A stretch of DNA of 64,000 nucleotides from Corythucha ciliata. Taxonomy: Eukaryota; Arthropoda; Insecta; Hemiptera; Tingidae. The position numbers were made by a program, and so were the translations under genes. Shown one piece after another: positions 34,610 through 45,900 of this stretch; position 1 is the stretch's first letter, and each line of letters starts with the position of its first letter. The notes beneath the pieces are model-generated. The model had not been told where the DNA came from. It saw nothing but the letters and a program-made list of their open reading frames with translations, and did no database searches. The DNA lies in NCBI GenBank assembly GCA_038030265.1, contig CM075939.1, forward strand, positions 40,963,253 through 41,027,252, written 5' to 3'.

Positions 34610-35095
34610 AGCGATGATTCATAGTTAAAAGTGAACAAAAGCCGCTAATTCACAGCAAAATTAAGGAAAATCACTAATTAACGGAAGTGCCGTTGTGTCC
34701 GTGGGGGATAGGGCGTTGCGCTTTAGTGGTGTGGCACCATGGGCACTGTGGTCGTGGGTTCGATTCCCGCGCTGAGCCAACTAACAAATTTTGGCAAGCT
34801 TCTGGTTTTTGACGTCCTACCCTTCGTGTTAGGAAAGAAGCCATGGCAATATGGCGAAAGCCTCTGACTGGGCCATTCCCCCCTCCCATTGTAACACCCA
34901 AAAGATACACAATCACTAATTAACGGAGAAAAGACGCTAATTTACGGCTAAAATGCTGACTTAGAGTGCTGACTCATCGCTACGAGTGAACAAAAGTGCT
35001 ATTTCGCGGCTTAAATTGAGGAAATGAGCTAATTCATGATATAAAGTTGAGAAAAAGCGCTAATTCACAGCAAAAATTGAGAAAACGCCAATTTG
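34610..35095 (-). repeat. R30 array, reverse, interrupted by a SINE
   Basis: Units such as gctaattcacagcaaaattg in reverse orientation, facing the forward array at 33800. A SINE has inserted at 34685. Confidence 0.85.
34685..34910 (+). mobile_element. tRNA-derived SINE with 16-bp target-site duplication
   Basis: A 226-bp element flanked by the identical 16-mer aatcactaattaacgg at 34669-34684 and 34911-34926. A perfect pol III B box ggttcgattcc lies at 34757-34767. The A box region (tgtccgtgggggatagggcg) is diverged. The body ends in an A-rich tail (cccaaaagatacac). It is a different family from the SINE at 4359. The long exact duplication implies insertion by LINE machinery and relative youth. 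Confidence 0.85.
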
Positions 35096-37204
35096 CAGCT
35101 TCCCCATTCCAGGACGCCACCATACCTCGGGAAAGCATTCAAAATTAATTTTGGGTTTTATGAAAAGATCCACAAGAAGTGTGATAATCCTTCGGTCAAT
35201 CGGATTAATCTGGTTTACCCCTCCCTCTTCAGCCCTTTACACAAAGAAGTGGAAATCTGGAAGGAAACCCCCCCCCCCCACCAATGATATGAGACAAAAT
35301 GTCGCTCAGGAGAATTTCCGTTCATCAGCGTCAGATTCCGTCAATCTGATTTTGATGCAAAAAAAGCTCGGAAACCCAAACATGCCTCCCGGAATAAGAT
35401 AAAGTAATTTGATTCAATTAAATAATTAGGCGAAATGCCCCACATTCTAACGGGTCGTTGGTTTTTGGAAGATAAATGATTCAGACAGTAGTTAATTAAT
35501 TAATTTATTTATTTGAGAGGCGTATAATTAGGGGTTTCTCTTCACAACGCTAACAGCTCTTGAGCAATTAGATTAAAAACAGTTTTTAAGATGATCAAAT
35601 CTGGTTGAAACGCGAAAGGTGAAGGGAGGGGATAACTTTAAGAAACGAAACTCAAAAAACGAGTGTTGCTTTCTGAAGGACGAAATTGACGTCCCTTTGT
35701 CAAAAACCCCGATGATGACTTGAGCGTGTCGCGAGGCGAGTAATCTCGATAAAAGGCTTTTATAAGGTTTAACTTCTTGGAAAAACCCTAATTTTAATAA
35801 AGGGAGGCTTTGAACTTGTAGCTTCCATTTTTTTCCGTGCGAATGATGGTAATAGAAATTTCTTTTTGTAAACTGTAAAACGCGACCTTATCTAAAACGT
35901 CACCATATCTTGTGAAACTGGCTAATTATTACCAGGAACCGGTTGGTCTATCGGTGGTGGAGGTTGGTGAAGAGGAGTGGATGGATACAACAATAACGAA
36001 AAAACACTAATCAACAGGTTGAAGTGCGGGTGCCTCTCTTATGCTCTCCGATGATAAATCGTTTCCCGTGGCACCGCGGCTTCAGTTCAGTCTGAACGAA
36101 AAAGGGTCTGTGAGTAGGCGTCTCCCGCACCCGTCCCTCACAAGCTTAAACACGTCGAAACTCATCAGTCATACGTCCTTCCCCGCCTCACCCCTGCCCA
36201 TGGGTTAGCGAGGGTTTTCGTAAACGACTGCCGAAAGGGGCGAGTTTTGGTATGTCCCAGGTCAGTTACCCTTTTAAAAGAGTTCATGTTATAAAAAATC
36301 GAATTTCAAGCAACACGGAAGCGTGAATGGCAGTGGGAGGGAAGGCGAGGGGGGGGGTCAACTAATTTCCGGTGAATCGAATAAGTAAAATGATTTCACG
36401 TTAATCTCGCAGGATCATAAATTTTATTTCTCGCATTGTGAGATTTTTCACTTTTCAACCAGTGAACAAATTGAATAATTTTTTCGCTTGAAAAGAAATA
36501 TTTTAAGAATTGGTGGACTTTTGGAAAGTCTGCAGAAAAGAATTTTTGCCGTAACTTCGAAGTTCCTTTTTTGTGTGCAATCAAACACCCCTTCAACCCT
36601 CCTCCAATTTCCCCATTTCCCTACGTCTTCGCAAAAAGATGAATCCCCCCACCCCATCCCACGACCATACCCCGCAAGTCCTTTCAAACTCACTGATATT
36701 TTGTTGTTTGACGAGAAGAGAAAACTAAATCATGACGCTCGCGGTTACCGTTCTCTTTTTGATGCAAAGTGTTAAATAAACGTGTGCAAGGTGATAGGGG
36801 TGGCGGTGGATGGAGGAGGGCAAGGCGAATTGCGTAGATGTTGCTGCCTGGATAGTAAGGAGTGATGGATGGGGAGGGGGGATGATTTCCCGCGAGATTC
36901 CTCGTGGGGATCTGAAGATCCGTCACAGGACTTACTGCAGAGTGGGTGTGCGAGAGTGGAAGATCCTCTCAAGAATTTGTTCACCTTCAAACCTGTGCTG
37001 TGAACTTGTGGAAACTCTCAGTGCCAATTAGTCTGAAAATAATGAAATTCGCGATTGTTGGACACTGGCTGAAGGACTGCCAGGTGAAATTTTTCGACTG
37101 TTAATCAGCGGTGGGAGGGGGCACAGCGGCCATGGTGCAAGAAAAATCAGCGAAACCACCTTCAAAATTCCAACGAGGAGGGGTGATAACCTCTAATTTT
37201 AGGG
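35096..37204. other. Centre of the large inverted repeat, no gene recognised
   Basis: About 2.1 kb of non-repeat DNA with C- and G-runs. Open frames reach 95 codons and none is recognisable. ggcttcagttcagtctgaac near 36080 resembles an arthropod initiator but has no supporting elements. Because it is the asymmetric centre of the inverted repeat, it may be single-copy host DNA or the cargo of an old element. Confidence 0.5.
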
Positions 37205-37590
37205 CCATTTTCTGAGGCCCGATGGTCAGAGGTTCTCGAGAGACGCGAAATGTCAAGTTATTTAACGGAAAAACTATCGCGAATGGCCTCACTGATGACG
37301 GGAAAATTGACGTTCAACGCCCGTAACGTCAAGCGCAAAATGTATGCAAAAGATCGCGCCAGGGACAAGCTAAGCGAAACGTCACACAATGTGAAAAAAA
37401 AAGAAAGAAAGAAAAAAAAAACTCTTTTGAAAGGCGGCGTCACAACGAGTAAACAACGCAAAAAGCCGCCCCTCGGTGGGCAAAACGCAGCATTGGGGTT
37501 AACACACACGTGAATCGCCACATTCAAGGCAAAATATACACGAAATGCCACGTCAAGGGCAACAAAAGTTAGAGAGACATATTGTCCTCA
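37205..37590 (-). repeat. R30B array, right arm of the inverted pair
   Basis: Reverse complement of the 33385-33725 array with small indels, including an inserted A-rich stretch at about 37393-37422. The two arms are about 3.5 kb apart. Confidence 0.85.
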
Positions 37591-37609
37591 GAAGAAATCA
37601 TGAATTTTA

Positions 37610-38985
37610 TGAATGAGTAATAAATTATAACGAGAAATTGTCAATTGTCAGGAAATTGTCAATTTTATGAGGAAATCGTCAATTTTATAAATAAATTGTC
37701 AATTTAATGAGGAAATTATCAATTTTATAAGGAAAAGTGAATTTTATGTTGAAATAAACAATTTTATGGGGAAATTGCCTATTTAACGAGGAAATTGTCA
37801 ATATTATAAAGGAATTGTCAATTTTGTAAGGAAATTGTCATTCTCATGAGGAAATTGTCAATTTTATGAGGAATTAGTCAATTTTATGAGGAAGTAATGA
37901 ATTTTATGGGTAACTGCCAAATTTATGAGGAAGTAATGAATTTTATGGGAAAATGTCAATTTTATGAGGAAATTGTCAATTTTAAGAAGAAATAGTCATT
38001 TTATAAGGAAATGTCAATTCATATGAGGAAATTGTAAATTTAATAAGGATAACGTCGATTTTATGAGAAAATGGTCAATTTTAAGGAGGAAATAATAAAT
38101 TTTATGGGGAAATTGTCTATTTTACGAGGAAATTGTCAATTTTAGGTGGGAATTTTCAATTATATGATGAAATAATCAATTTAATTGGGAATTTGTCAAT
38201 TTTATAAGGACACTGTCAATTTTAAGAGGAAATTGTTATTTTATAAGGAAATGTCAATTTACATGAGGAGATTGTTAATTTTATGAGGAAATTGTAATTT
38301 TTATGTGAAAATTGTGAATTTTATGTGATTGTGTCGATTTTATGATGAAATAATCAATTTAATGGGGAAATTGTCAATTTTATGAGGATATTGTCGATTT
38401 ATGAGAAAACAGTCATTTTTAAAGAGGAAATAATAAATTTTATGGGAAAGTTGTCTATTTTACGAGGAAATTGTCAATTTTATAAGGAAATTGTAGATTT
38501 TATAAGAAATTGTCAATTTCATGAGGAAATTGTCAATTTCATGAGGAAATAGTCGATTTCATGGGGAATTAGTCAATTTTAAGGAGGAAATTATAAATTT
38601 TATGGGAAAATTGTGTATTTTACGAAGAAATTGTCAATTTTATAAAGAAATTGTGAATTTTATGAAGAAATTGTCAATTTCATGTGGAATTTGTCAATAT
38701 CGTGAGGAAATTGTCAACATTCTGAGGAAATTATCAATTTTATGAGGATATTGTCAATTTCATGAGTAAATAATAAATTTTGTGGGGAGATTTTGAATCT
38801 TATGATGCTATTGTCATATTTATGATGAAATTATCAATTTCATGGGGAAATTGTCAATTTTATGGGGAAATTGTCAATTTTATGGGGAAATTGTCAATTT
38901 TATGGGGAAATTGTCAATTTTATGGGGAAATTGTCAATTTCACGAGGAGAAGGTAGATTTTATGAAGAGCGAATTTCGGGAAATA
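37610..38985 (-). repeat. R20 array, reverse orientation
   Basis: About 1.4 kb of ggaaattgtcaattttatga, the reverse complement of the R20 unit of 9786-14705. Five near-perfect 20-bp units occur in a row at about 38840-38940, giving a short frame of repeated WGNCQFYGE-like peptide that is an artefact of the repeat. Confidence 0.95.
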
Positions 38986-39345
38986 TATTTACCAGTAAAC
39001 CAATTTCTCTGGGGAGCTATTTCAGAGACTGATTACGCCGATTTGTCGCTCTGGGAACCGTTTTTAGCTCGTTGCACTCAATAAAAAAGTAATGTCCAGG
39101 ACTTCGCTCGCTTAAAAACCCAATTTTGATGGTTGCAAATGCAGTGCCAGACGTGGGCCATGAGAGCTTCTCGTTCACCACTGCACTGTTTTGACTTCAT
39201 TCGGTGAGAGGCATATTTATGCCAAACTAATAGTTCACGTTACATAGGTAATTGCTGAATGTTATAGTTTTTTTCCACTTTTCTGGCCTTCGGGTTTCCT
39301 TAATTTTCCGATGTTTCAATTATCGGAGATTTAGAGCTGTAACTT
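38986..39345 (-). repeat. Inverted, diverged copy of 27080-27495
   Basis: Contains ctaatagttcacgttacata, the exact reverse complement of tatgtaacgtgaactattag at about 27209, along with the mirrored R30C block and mirrored ccgataattgaaaca. It is clearly homologous but diverged, so the inversion is older than the split of copies A and B. Confidence 0.85.
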
Positions 39346-39830
39346 ATACGCTAATATGACGTTCTTGGGCAAACTCCACTGCTAAAATTGACATAAAGGG
39401 CTACGAAAAAAATCTTGTCCATAAAATTCTGAAAATACGGCCTAATTCTTGGTTAAAATTGAGAAAAATCGCTAAATCGCTGCTAAAACTGAGCAAAATT
39501 GCTAGTTCACAGGGTAAAAACGCTACTACGCGGCCGAAGTTGGGAAAATTCACAGATAAAATTGACGAATACACTAATTCTAGGCTACAATGGAGAATAA
39601 TCGCTATAGTAACTTTCCAGGTAAACACGCTAATTCGCGCCTAATGTTGAGGAAATCGCTAATTTCTGGATAGAAAGTGTGCAAACGCGCTAATTCACAG
39701 TTAAAATTTCTGTTGGTAGAAAAATTGCTAATCCACCAGGTAAACAAACGTACTAGTTCAAGGTACACAAATTAGGAAAAGCGCTAAATCGGAGGAAAAT
39801 CCTCGCGATTCGTGCAGCCCTGAGAATGTC
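39346..39830 (-). repeat. R30 array, reverse
   Basis: Units such as gctaattcacagttaaaatt, interspersed with diverged ones. A few R30G-type units follow to about 40000 (gaaaatggctaaaccgatca). Confidence 0.8.
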
Positions 39831-39999
39831 TGAAAATATCATAAATCCCATTCTGAAAATGGCTAAACCGATCATTCTCGCTTGACGGAATGTTCGATTC
39901 CTTAAAACGGGTAACGGTAAACTGACTATTTGCGCTTCAACATGGCAAAACTTATGATTTGCGTGAAACTTACGGTTGTATAATGGCTAAAGATTAACC

Positions 40000-41155
40000 C
40001 GTCCGCGGAATCTCTGAGCTCTAGGTCCCGGTGCCCCCCCCCCCTTCCGAACGAAATGACTGTTCCCCAATGACCAGAACCGTCAAACGTTGTTTTTTTC
40101 TTAAAGTTTCTTGCTCCTTTTTATTTTCGCGTGCTTCCTTTTTCGCTTTTTGAAGACAATGTTTATCGAACACTTTCGACTAAAATTAAATCCAATCCCC
40201 CCCCCCCGTCATCCCAGTGTATTCGCTCCATTTTGAAGGGCCCTTGTTCCTTTTTGGTAGCAGCGTCTTTATTTAATGTTATACGCCCTGTTCCTTTCAA
40301 CTATTCCCTTCCATGGCGGTGGTGAACAGTTGAACACCCCCGAGAGTTTAGAACTGAAACGAATTTCAGCCGATAAACATTTTAAATAAAACCTTTTCCT
40401 TCTCATGTGGTTTTTTTCAAGTTCCAATAAAAGCGAAAAATTATGACTCGTGGAAAAGAGAAACATAACTACCAAATAAAGTTCAGAGAACGATTGACCA
40501 TTTGGAACTTTGTTTAGCAAACAAACTGTAACCGTGTTTTTCTTTTTTTCAAGTACGATTAAGGGCGCGGTGGGGAGGCGAGTATTGTTGAGTTCGTTGC
40601 CAAAATTAATAAAATTCATTGTGAGGCAACGTGGGATTTTGTACTACCGCACCCCTGTGTATACGTATAGAAGAGAGTTTGTGTGAGAAGGTGGCTGAGA
40701 TGGGTTTTTAGTTGTCTTGAGGGATGCATGCCCCACACGTTTGTTAGAAGGTAGGCTGAACCAGTTGGTGGTGTTCGCTGATCCGCTCTGTCAAATTCTT
40801 TAAAACTCCTTCACAAAAGATCTTGGTAAAACTTGATTTTTTTTTTTCTTCTTTTTTCTGGGACTGAATTACGAATTGTTGTGCAGGCAGAGATATTTTG
40901 TCGCCGGATTGTCTGCTTCAGGGCCAAGCATTCGGTTTTGTTCTGGGCGGAACCGCACAATTTATGGCTCAAAGAGATCGTTCCAGCGTCAAAATTACAC
41001 GTTTTTGGTCCGAAAATTAAAAAAATGGTGGGCCTACCTACTGACTGGTAGTTCAGCAGAAGCAGGCGCGAACCCGGGGATAAGGATTGGGAGAAGGGCT
41101 CTAGGGGCTTGAGCCCCAAGGCAGTGCTCGATGGGTTCGAGTCCCACTGGTCTCA
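40000..41155. other. Non-repeat interval, no gene recognised
   Basis: Contains C10 and C9 runs near 40037 and 40198 and ORFs of up to 116 codons without recognisable domains. A tRNA-like segment lies at its right end. Confidence 0.5.
41040..41155 (+). mobile_element. Possible tRNA-derived SINE remnant
   Basis: A B-box-like gggttcgagtccc at about 41133-41145 follows a G-rich region with ctaggggcttgagccccaag. The A box and target duplications are not clear, and R30 repeats begin immediately afterwards. Confidence 0.35.
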
Positions 41156-41159
41156 AGTT

Positions 41160-41390
41160 GCCATTAGCGCTTCTTTTCGATTTCAGTCGAATTAGTCTCC
41201 TGAGACCGTGAGTTAGCTCTTTTCTCAATAAATTTTATACGTGAATTAGCTCTTTAACTCAACTCTAACCGCGAATTAGCAATCTTTCTCAATTTTGAAC
41301 GTGAATTACTGTTTTTTTCTAAATTTTTAGCAGTGGATTAGCGCCTTTCATCCTTTTTAACCGTGAATTTACATCACTCTACACCGTATT
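41160..41390 (+). repeat. Short R30 array, forward
   Basis: Seven or so units such as tttataCgtgaattagctct and tctcaattttgaacgtgaat. After it come about 250 bp of undefined sequence before the R30G array. Confidence 0.75.
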
Positions 41391-41639
41391 GCCGAGAAGA
41401 GGAATTTATTCATAATTTACCTATTAATCTAGTCGAATTTTAATCCAAAATCATTCTCACGTGCATGAAAGCGGATAGTAGAATGTTCGGGACAAGAAGT
41501 GATAAGGGAAGCAATGGGTGCGAGTGAGAGACTAAAACAAAAAGCGTAAAAGTCAAATATGGAGTTCCAGCGTTAGCCACACTCGTTTCTAGGTGTGAGT
41601 AATGACTTTATCGGGTTGTGGAAAATGACTTTATGTGCC

Positions 41640-42190
41640 TTAAAAATACGCAAACTAACGACTCGCGCCATGAAAATGCTTGAAATGACCATTTCTACCC
41701 TGATAATGGCAAACCCGTGCATTCACGCTCTAAAAATGGCCAAATAGACCATTCCACACACCATTGAAAATGGCCAAACTGAAAAATTCGTGCCCTAAAA
41801 TAACCGAAGTCCCTAAACATTTCAATCTTCAAAGTGTTTCGCTCTGAAAAAGCGTTTCGCGCTAAACTGCGACTGATCTGATCCCAAAAAATGACCACAG
41901 TATCATATTGACGCCTTTAAAGTGGCTGCCAGCCGTAAACTGACACTTCACAATTTCAAAAATGACTGAATTGACAGATTCGCGCCTTGAAAAGGCTTAA
42001 AAACTAAAAACGTGTAACCTTGAAATAGCAAAAACGAACCACTCGGGCACTCGCGCTCTGAATATGGACAAAATTATTGATCATTCGTGTCATGAATATG
42101 GCTGAACTGGTGATTCGTGCCCTAACGATCACCAAACTGGCTATTCACGCTTTAAAAATTGTGAACTTAATCATTTACGATAATTCGGGT
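41640..42190 (-). repeat. R30G array, reverse
   Basis: Units such as gaaaatggccaaactgacca followed by ttcgcgcccta, about 30 bp. This is the reverse complement of the arrays at 49690, 56280, 59090 and 60880. Confidence 0.8.
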
Positions 42191-43145
42191 TCAGAACTAT
42201 GGATTTTCCAAGCCCCTCCCTCGAAAATTGTCAATTTCGTTCTGGAAAATGTCAATTTCGACCTTGAAAGAGTCAATTTCGTCCTTTAAACTGTCCTGTG
42301 TTAAATGTCCTAGAAACTGTCAATTTCGTCCTAGAAACTGTCGATTTTGTCCTATAAACTTTCAATGTTTTGTCCTATAAACTGTGAATTCCGTCCTTAC
42401 TGTCAATTTCATCATTGAAACTGTTAATTTTGTCCCATAAACTGAATTCCATCCTAGAAACTGTCAATTTTGTCCCATGAACTTTCAATTTTGTCTTATA
42501 AACTGTGAATTTCGTCCTATGAACAGTCAATTTCGTCCTCGCAACTATCAATTTCGAACTTGAAACTGTCAATTTCGCCCTGAAAACTATCAATGGACAT
42601 TTGTTCCGGAAACTGTCTATTTCGTTCGAGAAACTGTCAATTTGGTCCTATAAATGCTCAATTTTCGCATTCAAAACTATCAATCCCGTCATGGAAACTG
42701 TTAATGTCGTCCGATGAGCTGTCAATTTCTACCGATTTCGATGCACGTGAACCTGGTGGCACGAAAATGGCGCCATTCGTTTGTTTACGTTTGTTTAGCC
42801 CTGCAAAACATTTATTTATAAAAAAAATACATCATGTTTGCCGCCAAATTCACGCAACGGCACACATGGCCCCAATCGTTTGTTTCACTACATATCATGT
42901 GTGCCGTTGCGTGAACTTGGGAGCACACCTGATGTATTTTCTCATAAGTAAATGTTGTGCAGAGCTAAACAATCGAAAATTTGGGCTAAACAAACGGTAA
43001 ACAAATGAATGGCGCCATTTTTGTCGTGTTTAGTGATATGTGTGCCGCCAGGTTTACGTACATCCGATTTCGCCCTATAGAAACTGTTAATTTCGACCTA
43101 AAATTTTTATAAACTATCAATTTCCTCCTACATTACTGTCAATTT
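42191..43145 (+). repeat. R21 array interrupted by a palindromic MITE
   Basis: About 20 units of gtcaatttcgtcctagaaac, 21 bp on average, before and after the element at 42741-43063. The gtcaattt...gaaa framework is shared with reverse R20 (gtcaattttatgaggaaatt), so the two families are probably related. Confidence 0.9.
42741..43063. mobile_element. Palindromic MITE with 9-bp target-site duplication (Mutator-like)
   Basis: A 323-bp element in the R21 array, flanked by ccgatttcg at 42732-42740 and 43064-43072. Its ends are inverted (atgcacgtgaacctgg against ccaggtttacgtacat), and the inversion runs through nearly the whole element: aatggcgccatt near both ends, gtttgtttagcc mirrored, and an inner pair ttcacgcaacggcacacatg / catgtgtgccgttgcgtgaa near the centre. 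A 9-bp duplication with long terminal inverted repeats is typical of Mutator-like elements (family knowledge). No coding capacity. RNA from either strand would form a long hairpin. Confidence 0.85.
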
Positions 43146-43870
43146 TTTCTTAGAAAGTTCCAAAATGACCTGAAAACTGGTAGCTTCAGGGAAAAATTTG
43201 AAATTGAACCTCCGGAGCTCCAATGTATAAAACGATTGGTGATTTTTCCGGGAGAAGGCGGCAAAACTTTGGAAACTTTGTGCAGAAATCTTATCTTTCG
43301 GCACAAGTAAACTGCTTGGAGCCACAAATCCCCAACTAACGATTAAAGCGCAAGAACTCACTGTTTAGCACTCCCAGCCTACAAAGCGCGAGTTTTCCGA
43401 TTGAATCGTCGCTCCGTGGTGAAAATTGGCTAAGCTACTCTGTTTTGCGACCATATATTTGAGATATTAAGCTTAGTCGTAAGTTTCAGTCCGATAATTT
43501 AAGCTGAAGAAATGACGTTTTCGTTGTAGGGACCAAATTGTCATTATTAAGCAAAATTGTAGATTTGTAGGACTATTTTTCATCGATCGTTGTCAATGAG
43601 GAAATACGCGGTTGGTACGATCGAAAAGGAGCATTTCTGATTTCATTGGCTGAGGAACTGGTCTGGGCGTGTCGCTTTAGCCGATCAACCCTAAGCTTCT
43701 AAGCCTTTTTAAATTTGCTCACCTCAGTGGATCGGTTCCGTAGTTGGGTAAAAAAAAGGGGGGGGGGGCTTCTCAATTCACTGCCTAGGGGCCTCTTGTC
43801 CCCTAAATCCGGCTCTGACTAAACAGAACTGTAGGGATCAGCGTATGCGAGCGGAGCGAACGGTTTTTGT
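43146..43870. other. Non-repeat interval with a G-run
   Basis: No gene. Contains a G11 run at about 43758 followed by gcctaggggcctcttgtccc and aaatccggctctgac, similar to ends of degraded non-autonomous transposons. Confidence 0.4.
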
Positions 43871-44865
43871 TCCTGAAAACCTAATTTCACGGCGTGGCCT
43901 AATGAAACCCATTTTTGCAGATTTTGCGCGCTAAAAACTATTTTTGCAAGTTTTACGCACTAACAACCATTTTTGTAGGTATAAAGCTCACTAAAAACCA
44001 CAAATTTCTCTGATTTCGCTCTTCAAGACAACAATGTTACTGGTTTATGGTCATCAAAAAATTCATGCTTACTTCTGGCTATCTAAAAACCCCAATTTCG
44101 CGACTTTTTATTACTGGAAACCCAACTTCGCGGTTATTTGTTCATGGAAAACCAATTTCGTGGGGGGTCAATTCAAGAGCCAAGTTTGCTGATTTCTATC
44201 GCCAAAAAATCGTTTTCGCAGGTCTGACTCTCTCAGAAATCATTTGTTTTAAGATTTCGCTTACTAAAAACCACTTTCGCGGTACTGCCTCATTTTTAAA
44301 ATCAATTTTGCGTATTGTTGTTGCTTAAACCCCAATTCCGCGTAATTCAAAACTATTTCCACGGATTTCGAATTTCGTGTACTAAAAACAATAACATTTT
44401 TGCCGGACTCGGACACTAAAAAACACCTTTTTCCCGGATTTCTCTCCTCAAAAACCCAATTACCTACGTGGATTTTTGTCACCAAAAAAGTTTTCCCGTG
44501 TTTTAGCTCAATATAAAAAAGTCAATTTAGTGGATTAGACTCTCTAAACCATTATCGCGGTTCTGGCCCATCAAAACCATTATTTTCGCGCGTCTGTCTC
44601 ACTATAAACACAATTTAGTAACCCCCCTCCCCCACTAAAAGTCAGTTTTGAGGAGTTGGCTAATTCAGAAACCAGTTTCGTGGACTTCCAATCATCTTTG
44701 CTGGTCTAGCTCACTTAGAAATCAATTTCTCGGATGTTGCTCACTACAAAGGACTAATTTCGCGGATTCATCTCGCCAAAACCATATTTTCGTGATCAAG
44801 ACTGTAAAAATCTATGTTGTTAGTGAGATCGCTTAAGCTACGAGGTTTAGTAGTTAATGCAGCTG

Positions 44866-45287
44866 CAGCCGGAGGAGCCTACATCGTCTGTCTTCCCTCG
44901 TTGAGGTGAGTTAAAAATGAACCGGTTTCGGCTGCTCGCCATCTTCAGCGTCTGGAAGTACAACTGAAGGAAGTACAATTGAATTTTATTATTATGCAGT
45001 TGGCCCGCACCCGGCTTAGCCGAAGCGCTTAAGCCGTTCCCGGCTCATACGCCATGCCCTTGGGGTCGGACTCGGAAAAGCCTAATGTGGATCCGCAAAC
45101 CTATCTACGGCATTCACAAACTGAAGGACTCGGACCCCCTCGGCCCTCGAAAATGTGATGCCTGGCAACCTGCCAACTGAAACTGTTTCAGTTGTACTTC
45201 CAGACGCTGAAGATGGCGAGTAGCCGAAACCGGTTCGTTTTTAACGCACCTCAACGAGGGAAGACTGACAATGCAGGCCCCTACGGC
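44866..45287. mobile_element. Foldback element with ~100-bp inverted arms
   Basis: The left arm 44866-44968 and right arm 45187-45287 are reverse complements with few mismatches, for example gaaccggtttcggctgctcg against cgagtagccgaaaccggttc. The loop is about 220 bp of GC-rich unique sequence (gcccgcacccggcttagccg). It interrupts the R30C array. No clear target duplication was found, so the outer limits, and whether 45288-45590 belongs to it, are uncertain. Confidence 0.7.
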
Positions 45288-45590
45288 TGTAACGCCCTAA
45301 AAAGGCGTCAACAAATCCTTGAGGAAACTGCTTGTTATCCACAACACTTAGGGTTCTACAAACATGTCCTCGGGGTTTTTAGTATAAAACCCGGGGGATT
45401 CTATAGTCAGAGGGAGTCGAGTTCACAGCCAGAGAGTCGGGGGTCCACAGCAGTCGGGGACGCACATTCGTGCAGGGAGGGGGGCGAAGCCTCGCGACCA
45501 GCCCTCGCGCCAGCTCGTGTACACGCTACCGCAAGCCATCGGGCCTGTTGTACACTATTGTCGGGCTTTATGCATGCATTACTGTAAAAA
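45288..45590 (+). promoter_or_regulatory. LTR-like or promoter-like block
   Basis: GC-rich sequence with tataaaa at 45383-45389 and an initiator-like tcag with its A at 45409, a TATA-to-start distance of about 26 bp, as in retrotransposon LTR promoters. A matching second LTR, primer-binding site and target duplications are not visible. It could be a solo LTR fragment, part of the foldback element, or chance. Confidence 0.3.
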
Positions 45591-45900
45591 CCAATTACGC
45601 TGGTTTGGCTAATTTAAAAACCAATTTCGCTGATTTCGCTCTAAAAAAAAAAAAAAAACATTTTTCCCGGGCCTTGTTCACTAAAATTCAATTTTACTGG
45701 TTATTGATGCTGAAAACCCAATTTCGGTAATGTTTTCATTGATGAAAACCAAATCTTTAGGATTTTTTCCCCGAAAAATCAAGTTTCAGCGATTTTTTGC
45801 ACTAAACAACTATTTACGCAGGGCTGGTTCACAAAAAACCCATTTTCACAGATTTGGTTCACTAAAAACCCAATTTTACCGGTTTTTGTTGCTGTAACCC

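Larger units (their letters stand above)
43871..45900 (+). repeat. R30C array, interrupted by foldback/LTR-like sequence
   Basis: Units of about 30 bp such as cactaaaaaccactttcgcg and gttcactaaaaacccaattt. Continuous from 43900 to 44850 and again from 45580 to 45900. The 730-bp interruption holds a foldback structure and a promoter-like block. Confidence 0.85.

Noticed and set aside
33385..37590. Polinton/Maverick-type element with long terminal inverted repeats
   Set aside because: The interior is too short and has none of the expected genes (polymerase, integrase, capsid), and no 6-bp target duplication was found. The arms are part of a larger inverted repeat.
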